Notes: generated by a model not told the origin, from the letters alone. Shown: positions 1-12,143, counted from the first letter of the stretch. The stretch: 64,000 nucleotides of DNA from Rhabdophis nuchalis (GCA_039707465.1 CM077658.1:10762074-10826073), one strand, 5' to 3'. Program-made: numbers and translations.

Positions 1-91
1 GCAACTCATTAAAGCAACCCATTTCTAAGGTCAGGCACTCCACATCACCACCACGATCTAAGAAACTCACGTGGCTACTTTAATGAGTTGC
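1..91. repeat. Inverted repeat at window edge
   Basis: Bases 1-14 (GCAACTCATTAAAG) are exactly the reverse complement of 78-91, with 63 bp between the arms. The left arm may extend beyond the window. It could be the end of a foldback element or chance; nothing else identifies it. Confidence 0.45.
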
Positions 92-329
92 TTAATAAGG
101 GCTTTAGATTAGAAAAATGAAATGAATCTAAAGACCCGTGGGGCCACATGAGCCTAAAATAAAAAATTGACATGAAACTCATTCCCTTCCATTTTTGGAG
201 TAACCTGCATCAAGAATGGCTGCAAATCTTCTCTTTGATGCTTCCAGGAAATGTTGTGGAGTCTTTCTCCAATTTGCTTGCGATCTCCTCAAAAACCACA
301 CGTCTCTTCTTTAAAGCAGGAGCATGGCT
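92..329. other. Unrecognised stretch before CR1
   Basis: Only short overlapping ORFs on both strands, none recognisable. It may be a diverged part of the neighbouring LINE or another repeat. Confidence 0.4.
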
Positions 330-587
330 GCAGGAATTGGGCATGTCTAGTTTAATGAAAAGAAGGAGTGGGAGTGATGTGTTAGCAGTGGTCTGATATT
401 TGAGAGCCTTCCAAAAGAAGAGGAAGGGTGCCAACTATTCTCCAAACTTCACATCTGAGGGCAGGACAAGAAGCAAAAGACAGAAACTTATCAAACAGAG
501 ATCCAACCTAGAATGAAGAAGGAATTTCCAGGAGTTAGAACAGTCAATCAGTGGAACGGCTTGCCTTCAGAAATTGTGGGTGCTCCA

Positions 588-1052
<465 letters not shown>

Positions 1053-1180
1053 GTGCTCCATCACTGGAGGTTTTTAGGAAGAGATTGGACAGCCATATGT
1101 TTGAAATGATATGAGCTACCCTGCTTAAGTAGTGAGTCAGACTAGAAAACCTCCATGATCCAATCCAACTGTTATTCTAG

Positions 1181-2227
1181 TTGCAAGGACAGTTAAAAAC
1201 AGAGTATAAATGCATGAATGCATTTACAGAAGGCTTATTCCTTCTGAAGGCTTTGCTGTGCAAAATACAGACACATACACACCAACTCTCAAAACACAGA
1301 AGTGGGCTTGGTCTATTTTAACTACCAGCTTCTCCTTGAATAAAGGAGAATACATTTTGAAGATGCACTGCATTCTATAGAAACCACTTTCATTGTCTCC
1401 TGCCAGCTGAGGTGGATTGGTCCATTTTGATGCTTCATTTGGCATGGTCAAGGCGAGGTGCGCTGCTTTGCAAAGTACTGAAGAGGGCTGTTTCATATTG
1501 AATGAGGTTGAGTTGCTTGGGCTGAAGGCCTCATCTTGAAACATGAGGCAAATGCTCGTGTTTAAATCAGTCAAGGCAAATTTTTCATCTGTTCTGCTCT
1601 ACTGCTTAGGAAAAGAAGGTCCAGCTATGGTGCGTGGTGCGTGGTGCATGGAGGGTTCTGAAGACAGACAACAGATAATGTCTGCCGAAACATGCTCTTC
1701 AGACTTTATGGGGTACCCTGGCTTTAATTTTCTATCCAAGACGATCCAGAAGTTGATTCAATCTAAATAGGCCATCTGAATTGTTTACTTACTGAATCGA
1801 TTTGGATAGCAATTTCAAATTCAGTTGATCTTTGGAAATGCATTTTTCTTGGACCAGGATGCCTGGTAGATAGGTTTACTGAAATTGAAGAGTTGCATAT
1901 TCAGCTGGCCAGCAGATGTCCTCCTTGTCTCAAAGTTCCTCCATGCCTTCTTTATTGCATTAGGGGGGAATTTACTGAAAAAATTACTGGAAACTTTACC
2001 AGACATATGTGGCTTCAGCAGTAGCAATTTTTTAAGGCTATTTCTGTCCTTTTCAGACTGTCTGAACTAGTACTGGAGAGATTATAATTCTCATCCAACC
2101 TTCCTGTGTAATTTTGGGTCAATTACTCTCTCTTCCCAACTATCTCTGAGGGTTGTTTCTGTAGGGAAAATGGGAGGAAGGGACAGTATGGAAAGGAGGA
2201 ATGCTATCTTGAGCTTCTTAAGGAAAG

Positions 2228-2230
<3 letters not shown>
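1181..2230. other. No gene or repeat recognised
   Basis: About 1 kb of mixed-composition DNA. A 116-codon ORF on the minus strand (1224-1574) has no recognisable domain, and no splice or promoter context supports it. Confidence 0.5.

Positions 2231-2301
<71 letters not shown>
2231..2301. repeat. (AG)n microsatellite
   Basis: Nearly pure AG dinucleotides over 70 bp with one AAAG interruption. Confidence 0.97.
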
Positions 2302-2370
2302 TACAAAGAATAAATTAAATAAAGTAAGATGGTTAGATAGGTAATTAAATCATATAAGAGGAAGGGCAGC

Positions 2371-2688
2371 TAAGATGATTAAAGGCCTGGTGACTAAAAC
2401 ATATGAGAAAGTCAGACTATTCTCCAAAGCACCTGAGGGTAGGACAAGAAGCAATGGTGGGGGAAACCAATCAAGGAGAGAAGCAACTTAGAACTATGGA
2501 GAAATTTCCTGACAGTTAGAACAATTAATCAATGGAACAACCTGCCTTCAGAAGTTGTAAATGCTCCAACACTGGAAGTTTTTAAGAAAAGATTGGATAA
2601 TCATTTGTCTGAACTGGTGAAGGGTATCTTGCTTAAGCAAGGGATTGGACTAGAAGACCTCCAAGGTCCCTTTCAACTCTATTCTGAA
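2371..2688 (+). mobile_element. CR1 LINE 3' end, internally deleted
   Basis: Reads 'actattctccaaagcacctg', then 'ggacaagaagcaatgg', 'gttgtaaatgctccaacact' and the CR1 3' end 'ttggactagaagacctcc'. Compared with the copy at 5468 it lacks the segment between the helix block (LQELGMSS) and FSK. Non-coding remnant. Confidence 0.85.
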
Positions 2689-2744
2689 TTTACTCATGTA
2701 GGCTGAGATGCGGATGGGGATAAAATATTTTTTTTTTATTACAG

Positions 2745-2978
2745 ATTACAGATTCAATGATTCCTCAGTCCTGTAGAACTGAATCAGCAGCTCCTTAGGC
2801 AGAAAGAACATTCTTTGATGTGCTTTTTTGATGACTTTTTTTGATTTTAGGTCCTGAGATATGATAGAGCCTAGAAATTTGAAGGTCTCTACTGTTGATA
2901 CCGTGCTGTCTGGTATTGTAAGAGGTGGTAGCGTGGTAGGGTTTCTCTTAAAGTCTACCACCATTTCTACAGTGCATG
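2745..2978 (-). mobile_element. Rex1/CR1-group LINE RT fragment
   Basis: The minus strand encodes MVVDFKRNP, a TIPDSTVSTVETFKFLGS block and KKAHQRMFFLPKELLIQFYR. These are the 'fixed' landmarks of the reverse-transcriptase thumb region in Rex1/L2-like LINEs: the VDF(R/K), FKFLG and AHQR(L/M)xFL motifs. It is a short internal fragment with small deletions. The copy at 47118 continues the same protein downstream (ELLxxFYRG). Exact clade assignment is inference. Confidence 0.75.
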
Positions 2979-3906
2979 GAGTTAAGTTTACTGTTACCAG
3001 AATGCTGTCTGGGCCTCAAAATCACTGAGCTGGGACAACCTTCCATGGCCCTGGAATGCTGAAACTCATAGAAGCATAGATATAACTGTCTTAGCTTTTT
3101 GAACAACAGAGGTTGGGAAAACCCAGATAAATATAGTCTGCCAAAGATGTTTGCAGTTATATAGATCCAGCAGATAAATGCAGGAAGACTAAATTTTTTG
3201 GGGGCGGGGGGAAGAGAGATGTGGGACTATGCCACTAGCATAACTATGACCGCAATTCATATCCCATTTGGCCCGCCATCTGTGTTGCCATGATAACTGT
3301 GATAAGGCCAATTAAGGGAAGCTGGAGGCAGCCAATAGGGCCACTGGGTTGTTTGCTTTGATATGGATCAATAAGGCTGGGATAAATGAACTGTAATCTA
3401 ATAAAAATGAATGAATGTAAACGTATATCTGGTAATTTGACAACAGTGTTTTTTTGGAAAGGGGAAGGGCATGGATTGGATGGGAAAGAGTTCCACGGGA
3501 TATTATATATCCCATTCTGGTGGAACAGAGTGGCTAAGTATCTCCTTCGATCACCGAAATGATATAGGGCCACAAACCGAAATTTCCCCTAGCAAGCCCT
3601 TTAATTCAAGCGTTTGTATCCTGTTTCATTTCAAATTAGCTGCTCTGCTCACTTGGCAAACAAAGATCTGTCTTTCTTCCTACGGAGGAGGTCATATGGC
3701 CACCTTCTTTTCACCTGGCTCCTTCTCAGGAGAGAACTGAAGGGAGGCAAACCATGACAAATAAAAGAGAGGGGTGTAGGTTGCCTTCACAAATATTGTT
3801 TCTACACACTCTGACCTTTTTCCCCTCATCCAGTGACTCTCTGTCCTGGCAACACAATGCAGCCCTTTTGGGAAGTGATGCGATACCACATATGTGCAGG
3901 GTAAAG
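2979..3906. other. No gene or repeat recognised
   Basis: Unique-looking DNA with short random ORFs on both strands (for example 3244-3573 minus), none recognisable. Poly-G and poly-T runs occur near 3200 and 3450. Confidence 0.5.
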
Positions 3907-4628
3907 AATATAGAAAAACAGAGTTGGAAGGGACCTTGGAGATCTTCTAGTCCAACCCCATGCTTAGGCAGGAAATCCTTTTACCCTAATTCAAACAAAT
4001 GGCTATCCAACATCTTCTTAAAAACATCCAGTGTTGGTGCATTCACAACTTCTGGACACAATTTGTTCCACAACTGATTAATTGTTCTCACTGTCAGGAA
4101 ATTTCTCCTCAGTTCTAAGTTGCTTCTCTCCTTGATTAGTTTTCATCCATTGCTTCTTGTTCTGCCCTCGGGTGCTTTGGAGAATAGCTTGACTACCTCT
4201 TCTTTGTGGCAGCCCCTGAGATATTGGAGCACTGCTATCATGTCACTCCTAGGCCTTCTTTTCATTAAACTAGACATACCCAGTTCCTGCAACCGTTCTT
4301 CATATGTTTTAGCCTCCAGTCCCCTAATCCTCTTTGTTGCTCTTCTCTGCACTTTTTCTATAGTCTCAACATCTTTTTTGCATTGTGGTGACCAAAACTG
4401 GATGCCGTATTCCAAGTGTGGCCTTACCAAGGCCTTATAAAGTGGTATTAACACTTCACGTGATCTTGATTCAATCTCTCTGTTTATGCAGCCCAGAACT
4501 GTGTTGGCTTTTTTGGCAGCTGCTGCTCACTGCTGGCTCATATTTAAATGGTTGTCTACTAGGACTCCAAGATCCCTCTCATAGTTACCACTACTGAGCA
4601 AGGTACCATATATACTGTACCTGTGCAG
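3907..4628 (-). mobile_element. CR1 LINE, RT C-terminus and 3' UTR
   Basis: The longest CR1 copy here. On the minus strand 4143-4454 encodes LYKALVRPHLEYGIQFWSP, then VQRRATKRIRGL and LQELGMSSLMKRR, the classic CR1 reverse-transcriptase C-terminus. Its 3' end at 3907-3960 carries the complement of 'ttggactagaagatctcc'. The upstream part (4455-4628) encodes the preceding RT segment with frameshifts. It is 5' truncated and dead. Confidence 0.92.
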
Positions 4629-5467
4629 AAGAAATGGTAGGAAGCCAGAACTGCCTGAAAGTTCTCTAGGAAGAAGAAATATGCCCTTATCCATCAAGCT
4701 GGTTGGTGTCTGTCCTGCGCTGTGACAACATGTTGTGGTTGTGATCATTTTGCTAGAAGGATTGTCTATAGCCCTGAGCAACACACAACAAAACTCCCTC
4801 TTTTTGGCCATACCTGTACTAACGCTGCTGACTCTGGACTATAGAAATCTGGAGACAACAGAGTTTGGGGAGTTGCTTCCCTCTGGTGGCCATCCAGATG
4901 TTTGCATATCTGATCCTCTACCCTAGATGAGTCTCAAAATATGGTTGAAAAATGCTGGCATGGCTTCTTGCTATTTTTAGCCACCAAAACAAACAAAGCT
5001 TCTTTAAAGTTTAATGTTGCTTTATGAAACAAAGACCCACCTCAATTCTTCCATGCCCCAGGGAGAAGACTAAAAAAAAAATTCATCCTTGCCAAATGTG
5101 TGACACAATTTTTCTCACTCTCCTGCCTTGCAGGGATTCGTGTCCCAGTGTCTAGTGCCTTAATGTTACCTTTTCTTGCTCTGATGCTATTCTAGAATGT
5201 CATTCTTGTTCCGCCTTCCCTAATTCTGATGTTCTTTACATGTGTAAGCTTGGTAGCTTTCATAAGTCTCAACTCCAGCCTTTAGATAAATCTGTGATTT
5301 ATGGGAATTGAAGTGTTGCCTCATCTAGAGGACAGTGGCAAACTGAGAAGACAATTCCTCAAGAAGGAAGTCCTTTGTGCCAAATGGCAAGGCTTCATTA
5401 TGACTTTGCCAAACGCCATATTGCCCGAAGGAATAAATACAAGGTAGATGCTTGATGTCAGATGATC
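4629..5467. other. No gene or repeat recognised
   Basis: About 840 bp with no coding or structural signal that I can support. Confidence 0.5.
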
Positions 5468-5884
5468 ATAAAACATATGAAGAAACGGTTGCAGGAGCTG
5501 GGTATGTCTAGTTTGATGAAGAGAAGGACCAGGGGAGACATGATAGCAGTGTTCCGATATCTCAGAGGGTGCCACAAAGAAGAGGGAGTCAAACTATTCT
5601 CCAAGGCACCTGAGGGCAGGACAAGAAGCAATGGGTGGAAACTAATTAAGGAGAGAAGCAACTTAGAACTAAGGAGAAATTTCCTGACAGTTAGAACAAT
5701 TAACCTCTGGAACAGCTTGCCTCCAGAAGTTGTGAATGCCCCAACCCTGGAAGTCTTTAAGAAGATGTTAGATAGCCATTTGTCTGAAATGGTATAAGGT
5801 TCCTGCCCACGCAGGGGGTTGGACTAGAAGACCTACAATAGCAGAGTTGGTCCCTTCCAACTCTGCTATTGTATTGTATTGTAT
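5468..5884 (+). mobile_element. CR1 LINE 3' end with terminal hairpin
   Basis: Encodes, with few interruptions (5462-5797), the CR1 block LQELGMSSLMKRRTRGDMI, then FSKAPEGRTRSNGWKL and WNSLPPEVVNAPTLEVFKKM, and then the 3' UTR. Among the better preserved CR1 ends here. The last 40 bp contain a hairpin with perfect 15-bp arms (5836-5850 and 5857-5871) absent from the other copies, followed by (GTATT)n. Confidence 0.92.
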
Positions 5885-6183
5885 CATGGGAATCATCACA
5901 AAATGGCTAGCACAACAATGGGTCCTGATAAAAGATTGCTTTTCAGTGTTCCCTTTGGTCTCTCATCTCCCCTCTCCCCATTTTCCAGCTTCCCTTTATC
6001 TTTTGGAAAACCAGATCAACATATTTATAAGCAAAGCATTAGGGTATAGATTGCACTGACTTTTATAGACTTGATTTATATGGGACTTGGAGTCATTCTT
6101 AAAAACAAAGATTAGGCAATGTAGTGCACTGGACTTGGTCCTTAAGAAGGGCTTTGCAACATCTTGAGATATTGAATGTAGCC

Positions 6184-6473
6184 CAGAGGTGATATTCAGC
6201 AGGTTCTGACCAGTTCTGGAGAACTGGTGGAGGAAGTTTTGAGTAGTTTGGAGAACCGGTAAATACCACCTCTGGCTGGCCACACCCCCATGTATTCTCT
6301 GCCTCCTGAGTCCCAGCTGATCGGGAGGAAATGGGGATTTTGCAGTATCCTTCCCCTGGAGTGGGGAGGGAATGGAGATTTTACAGCATCCTTCTCCTGC
6401 CACACCCACCAAGCCATGTCTGCCAAGCCACGCCCACAGAACTGGTAGTAAAAAGTTTTGAATCCCACCACTG
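6184..6473. mobile_element. Non-autonomous hAT element (locus A)
   Basis: Ends are CAGAGGTGATATTCAGC and GAATCCCACCACTG. The 8-bp duplication ATGTAGCC is at 6176-6183 and 6474-6481. The interior has two tandem copies of a ~41-bp GGAATGGAGATTTT-type unit. The same element with its right flank occurs again at 31901. Confidence 0.92.
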
Positions 6474-6669
6474 ATGTAGCCTATATCTCAACTTCTTAAA
6501 GTGATGATGCCTTTTCCTGCATTCTTTGAAGCGCCTCGGGAAGGCCAGATCTCAGTTGCTGCACAAATCTAATAAAATTATGTTGGGCTTCCCTTTTTGA
6601 AAACAAACATCCTCATCGTCATGAAGAACAACAACTCTCAAATCAAGTGGACTATGGAGCTTGAGCAAT
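6474..6669. other. Flank duplicated at 32177-32376
   Basis: About 195 bp following the hAT element is nearly identical to DNA inside the composite insertion at 31901-32526. It starts with the right-hand target duplication ATGTAGCC. No ORF or repeat family recognised in it. Confidence 0.8.
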
Positions 6670-7070
6670 TACACATAGTCCTTGACTTATGACCACTACT
6701 GAGCCCAAAGGTTCTGCTGTTCAGCGAGACATTTGTTAAGTTAATTTTGCCCCATTTTATGACCTTCTTTGCCTCTGTTGTTAAGTGAATCACTGCAGCT
6801 AATAAGTTAGTAACCAGGTTGTTAAATGAATCTGGCTTCGCCACGGACTTTGCTTGTCCGAAGGTTGCAAAAGGAGATCACAGGACTCTAGGACAAAGCA
6901 ACGGTCATAAATATGAACCAGTTGCCAAGTATATGAATTTTGATCACATGATCATTGAGATGCTGCAAAGGCCGTAGCGGAAAAATGGTCATGGATCTTT
7001 TTTTTTTGCAGTGCTGTTGTAACTTTGAACGTTCACTAAATGACCTGTTGTAAATCGAGGACTGCCTGTA
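6670..7070. mobile_element. TIR DNA transposon (mariner-like?)
   Basis: The left end resembles CAGGTGGTCCTCGACTTA and the right end is its complement, 'aaatcgaggactgcctgta'. Truncated copies recur at 17954-18008 and 32377-32433. No transposase. A TA target is possible but not proven, so the superfamily is uncertain. Confidence 0.65.
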
Positions 7071-7280
7071 CTGAAAAGGGTCACCATGTATGGCATCATA
7101 GAGAATACTGGAACCACAGGAATTAACCAGCCAAAGGATGAATTATTTTTGATTGGTATGATAGACCACCGGTGTGTTGGAATGATGAAAAACACATAGC
7201 TTGTACTCTGATTATAGTACTATTTAAAGAAAACACAATGGCATAGACCCCTTTTGACAAATATATATCTGTATATCGAT

Positions 7281-7680
7281 AGGCTGAGGGTCAAAAGAAT
7301 GGAGGCCTTTGGACTCTGGTGCTGGAGAAGAAGACTCCTGCATTGAGTCCCTTGGACTGCAAGGCGATCCAACCGGTCAGTGCTAGAGGAGGTCAACCCT
7401 GACTGCTCTTTAGAAGGCCAGATCCTGAAGAGGAAACTCAAAGACTTTGGCCACCTGATGAGAAGGAAGAAGGACTCCCTTGAGAAGAGCCTCATGCTGG
7501 GAACGATGGAGGGCAAAAGAAGAAGGGGACAGCAGAGAAGGAGGTGGCTGGATGGAGTCACCAAAGCAGTAGGCGTGAGCTTCAATGGACTGCAGAGGAT
7601 GGTAGAGGACAGGAAGGCCTGGAGGAACGTTGTCCATGGGGTCGCAATGGGTCGGACATGACTTCACAACTAACAACAAT
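7281..7680 (+). mobile_element. BovB (RTE) LINE 3' end
   Basis: 7380-7661 encodes the conserved BovB C-terminus: LKRKLKDFGHLMRRKKDSLE, KSLMLGTMEGKRRRGQQRRR, WLDGVTKAVG and VHGVAMGRT. The 3' UTR ends in 'gacatgacttcacaac' plus ACAACAA-type repeats. It is 5' truncated. BovB is well known for horizontal spread among squamates and ruminants. Confidence 0.93.
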
Positions 7681-8209
7681 ATCCATAGGAGTTAAACAGA
7701 AATGATTCCAATGTACCGTATACAATTTGTGTCATTAACATGACAATGTTATAACAATGATCACTTGTCCTACAGTATCTGTGTGTCTGTCTGTCTATCA
7801 GTGTCGTCCCTCCCCCCTCTCCGCTCTCTCTCTCTCTCTCTCTCACACACACCCCACATCTATCTGCTCTATCTAAATTTTACGTAAAGTTGGAATGAAA
7901 AGACAGAAATGTGTGCCTTTCTTCAACTGGGCTTATTCCTAAGACGTGTGAGCTGAGTTTCATTGCATAGTTGATATTCAGCCGCCTACTTTTAGTCTGC
8001 CTCAGCTCTAAGGCTGTCCTTGCAGTTGTTTAAGATGGAGTTGATTTGTGGGCAGACAGTGTCCATGGGGGAAAAAAAGATGAATGATATAGCTATGCGG
8101 AATATATATAGAACAGATAAGGAAGGCAACAGTTTGTTGGTGTGGAAAAGTTATGAATGGTCTCTCCTATCAGTCAAACTCCTCTGACAGAAGGCATGCC
8201 TGTAGAGAC

Positions 8210-8212
<3 letters not shown>
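7681..8212. other. No gene; short CT/AC microsatellite
   Basis: Unique-looking sequence with a (CT)n(CA)n tract at about 7827-7855. Nothing else recognised. Confidence 0.5.

Positions 8213-8296
<84 letters not shown>
8213..8296. repeat. (AG)n microsatellite
   Basis: Pure AG repeat of 84 bp (42 units), the longest uninterrupted dinucleotide array in the window. Confidence 0.98.
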
Positions 8297-8300
<4 letters not shown>

Positions 8301-8624
8301 TGATTAACTGGATGTTTCAGATATGTTTCATGGCAACATTCTTTACTAAATGTCTGCAAATTTGTGTGAGAGAATTGCATGTAGCTGTTGTTAGATATAT
8401 TGGCAATGACAATGTATTTGTCAATTCATTCCCAGTCATGTTTTTAATTTGCTTGCTTTTTAAAAAAATGCTGTTTTGCATATCGGCATGGTCTTTTGAA
8501 ACCCAAATGTTACATGCATGTTGCAAAGATTAGAATGAAATCAATAGGTGAAAGAAGCCAAACTTTCTTTTTACATAGCACTGAACAAATGGAAAAGACA
8601 TACCAGAGGGCGAATCTGTATTAT

Positions 8625-8945
8625 TTCTCCTTCTCCTTTTTTTCTCTTCCTTCTCCTTCCCCTTCCCTTTCCCTTTCTCTTCCACCTCCTCCTCCTCCTT
8701 CTCCAGAAGATGAGACAGTTGTCTTCCTCCTTCTCCTTTTCTTTCTCGTTCTTCTCTTCCTTCTCCTTCCTCTTTTCTTTCTCCTCCTTCTCCTTCCTCT
8801 TTTCTTTCTCTTCCTCCTCCTCCTCTCTCCTTCCCTTTTTCTTTCTCTTCCTTCTCTTCCTCCTCCTCTCTCCTTCTCCCTCTCCTTCCCCCTTTCTTTC
8901 TCTTTTCTCCTCCTCTCCCTTTCCCTTCCCCCATTTCCCTTCCTT
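8625..8945. repeat. 320-bp polypyrimidine tract
   Basis: Almost only C and T on the + strand, with CTTCTC, CCTCTT and CTTTCT units in irregular order, broken once by a purine-containing stretch near 8704-8720. The long ORFs across it on both strands (Pro/Ser/Leu/Phe-rich or Glu/Lys/Arg/Gly-rich) are composition artefacts. Confidence 0.95.
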
Positions 8946-9855
8946 CCACTTGAGGTTCAAAAGGACACAAAGCATATCTTGTTGATTTCTTGAAACAGAA
9001 GCCACAGAAGTTCAGTGTACATGTTAATAGCTGGATTTTCTGCGGTTCGGTATAATCAAAGCTTCATAAGGAGTGACACATCCTATCTTTCACAGTCTTC
9101 TCTATCTGAATGATGCTAACCTATCACTTTCAAATCTAACTATGTTCATAAAAACAAAGCCAACATTGGAGAAAGATGCCAATAAGATTAAGCAGGCCAG
9201 GACGTAGGGCTTAGTCCTGCCAGAACTCATCAAAAAAATGCCAAACTCATCCCTGACCACAAAGGTTTGCAATGATAAAAAAAATTGCTGCTAAAAGATA
9301 GCAGAGGACAGAGTAAAATAATTTCTGTTCTGGATAGTAGCCACCGTAAAAAAATTTGCAGACATATGGTAGGGACTACTTAAAGGCTGTCTTGAGATGG
9401 ATATCAGAGACTTTAAGATAAATCCTCAGCTATCAGGAGGAGACTATCTCCTGCGCTTGCTTGCCATTAATTATCTACTAATCACTCTGGCCTAATCATC
9501 CTGTCATCCAGCCAAACAAAGGGATATGGACCTCACAGTCATAACAAGAGGCTTGTGTGATTTTAGCTGCTGGAGACAGCCAAAAGCTTTCTCTAGACTT
9601 TTGTTTCGTATGCCATGGACATCATACGCTCCAGCCTTTCACGAAAAACAGCAGGACTAAATACAGCGTGACCATTCTCCTTTCAGCAAATGCAGGTCTC
9701 TGTCTTATATAGCCACTTGTTATTGTTCAATAATCAGTGGTGCATCGTTTCCTACCTGGTTATTGCCTTTGAATTAGAAGCAATGGGACAGATCATTCAC
9801 ATATGTTTCAAAGCACCATTTTGGCCAAGAATGATCAGATGTCTATTTTTCTCTT
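8946..9855. other. No gene or repeat recognised
   Basis: About 900 bp of unique-looking sequence without an interpretable ORF. Confidence 0.5.
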
Positions 9856-10262
9856 TGTTGTTGTTAGTTGCAAAGTCATGTCTGACCCTCCACGATCCCA
9901 CGGACAACATTGCTCCAGGCTTTCCTGTCCTCTACCATCCTCTGGAGTCTCCATTTAAGCTCACGCCGACTGCTTCAATGACTCCATCCAGCCACCTCAT
10001 TCTCTGCCGTCCCCTTCTTCTTTTGCCCTCAATCCTTCCCAGCATGAGGCTCTTCTCCAGTAAGTCCTTCCTTCTCATTAGGTGACCAAAGTATTTGAGT
10101 TTCCTCTTCAGGATCTGGCCTTCTAAAGAGCAGTCAGGGTTGATCTCCTCCAGGACTGACCGGTTGCATCGCAGTCCAAGGGACTTGCAGGAGTCTTCTT
10201 CAGCACCATAATTCAAAGGCCTCCATTCTTTGGCACTCAGCCTTTCTTATGGTCCAACTTTC
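9856..10262 (-). mobile_element. BovB (RTE) LINE 3' end
   Basis: Antisense copy of the same 3' terminal segment as at 7281. The minus strand (9932-10216) encodes LKRKLKYFGHLMRRKDLLE, KSLMLGRIEGKRRRGRQRMR and WLDGVIEAVGVS. Its 3' tail at 9856-9880 is a GTTGTT-type run with 'agttgcaaagtcatg'. 5' truncated. Confidence 0.93.
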
Positions 10263-10430
10263 TCTAGCCCCAACCTATTTGGAAACCTGAATTCAAACTA
10301 GACATCTCTTTTTAGGAAGACTGGAGGAGGAAAAGCAAGTTTGTTCCCGTGTTTTCATCTTCCTGAGCTTTGATGGCACATTGCTCCTAATCATTTAATC
10401 ATTTAATCATTTTAATTTTAGTACAATGAC

Positions 10431-10472
<42 letters not shown>

Positions 10473-10488
10473 TATTATTATTATTATT

Positions 10489-10538
<50 letters not shown>

Positions 10539-10548
10539 TATCATCATA
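10431..10548. repeat. (AAT)n(ATT)n(ATC)n trinucleotide array
   Basis: AAT units to about 10470, switching to ATT, then ATC until about 10548. The AAT and ATT blocks are mutually complementary and can fold back. Confidence 0.97.
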
Positions 10549-11883
10549 ACCATGATGGAAGTCTACATCACTCATTTCATGGATCCCATAATCCATGTAG
10601 GTTTTTGACTTGATGGGCTCTGTCAACCTCTATTATGCTTGCTTGCTTGCTTGCTATAGGCTGCCATAGTAACGGTGAGGGGGGAGCATTGACATTTGGG
10701 TGGAGAAGCGAGCTGGAGGAGATGCCTGGCCCTGTGTGAACAAAAAGGGAGGTTTGCTCTCTTCTTCTACTCTGCAGCTGAATGTGATGTGACTTGCTTA
10801 TACCCAGTCAAGGTCAACCGTCCTGGCATACCAGATGGGTGCAATCACCTGAAGTCATGACACCATGTTGGGTTGGGGATTGGACATTCATCCTGGGTCC
10901 TTGGGGGGAGGGATTTGGGGATACTATCAATATGTAACTTTTGTGCCTTTAGCCTCAGATCTTGCCTGTCTTTTGTTGCTATAATTTCAAACTCAGTAAA
11001 ACATGGAGTTGGGGGGGTTTCCTTTCTTGGGTTTTCAACGGAGCCTCTGAAGTCCAAGTGGTTCATTCTTGGTCACAAAGGTTGAGTTGTTAGTAGCCTG
11101 AAATTCTAAACCCAAGAGGTACCTGTTTCTCCTCTTTCACATGAGTCATGTCAATGTTCTCATTCATGATGGAAAATGATTATTTTGGCCCTCCGTGATA
11201 TCAGCACATTAAGTCATTAGCAGCCAAGGGGCATCAACAGTCTGTTTCCATTCTCATTAACTACTGTTTTGTTTTTGGCTCTGGCCTTTTTTAATTACTT
11301 GCAAATGGACCTAATAAAAAAAAAACACCACCACACCTTTTCCATATTTATTTCTCGCAAGGAAAGGCAGAACGTGTGGCCCAAGGCTAAACTCCACTCT
11401 ACACACACAAAAAAACCAAGTCTTTCTACTTCACAACACACAATCTTGGCATATCTCTGATGTCTTTAAAGAGAAGTTGGTGTGTTGAATTAAAAGAATA
11501 TCCAAGTCAGTTCGACAATCCTAACTTTAATAAATAACACCGTCTTTGTCAGTAAGCCAGACTAGTTGTTAAATATTCAGCTAGAGGGAATTTTCTTTGG
11601 ATGGAAGCACACAGCATGCAGAGAAGCAAACAGAAAGCAGATTGAAATAAAGAGCTATCTTACTAAACATTTAAACAAACTCTCTGTGATATATGGGTAA
11701 TGTTTAAATAGGCAGATGGCCGTTTTATGACTGTGGCCATTTTCTCCAACGTCATAATTTTCATCTTACTAATGAACTTAGTATGGAAAATAGTTTGGGC
11801 TATATATATTGAAGAAACACACATTTCATCAAGAATCCCTGTCCTTTGTATATTTCCCTGCTACTGCTTGAGAACAAATCTGA
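10549..11883. other. No gene; short (GCTT)n at 10636
   Basis: A (GCTT)n tract lies at about 10636-10655 and poly-G runs near 10905 and 11010. The rest is unique-looking with no coding signal that I can support. Confidence 0.5.
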
Positions 11884-11996
11884 AGGTAAAGTTTCCCCTG
11901 TCACATATGTGCTAGTTGTTCCCTACTCTAAGGGGCGGTGCTCATCTCTGTTTCAAAGCCAAAGAGCCAGCGCTGTCCGAAGACATCTCTGTGGTC
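11884..11996 (-). mobile_element. Sauria-type SINE fragment (3' part)
   Basis: Matches the 3' half of the SINE family complete at 14674-15025: 'ggtaaagtttcccctg', 'gtgctagttgttcc' and 'catctctgtttcaaagccaa'. It breaks off near 11996 against a hAT right end. Confidence 0.8.
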
Positions 11997-11997
11997 T

Positions 11998-12095
11998 CCG
12001 CCCACCTACCCGGATGCTTCTGTGCATGCGCAGAAGCATCATACACGCAGGGGCGTGCCTGAACCAATAGTAAAAAAATTGGCAACCCACCACTG
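11998..12095. mobile_element. hAT-like right end
   Basis: Ends in 'ggcaacccaccactg', the right TIR of the CAGTGGTGGG family, after a tail like that of other members ('gaaccaatagtaaaaaaatt'). It contains a short palindrome, TTCTGTGCATGCGCAGAA. The left end was lost or replaced by SINE sequence. Confidence 0.6.
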
Positions 12096-12143
12096 CCTGT
12101 ATTATGATGTTCTGAGGGCGCCCATCCTTTTCTTTCTAAAAGC

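Noticed and set aside
1224..1574. 116-codon minus-strand ORF
   Set aside because: No recognisable domain, no promoter or splice context, and length compatible with chance.
8496..9005. Four overlapping 144-165 codon ORFs
   Set aside because: They are translations of the polypyrimidine tract in several frames, with low-complexity Ser/Phe/Leu or Glu/Lys/Arg/Gly content.
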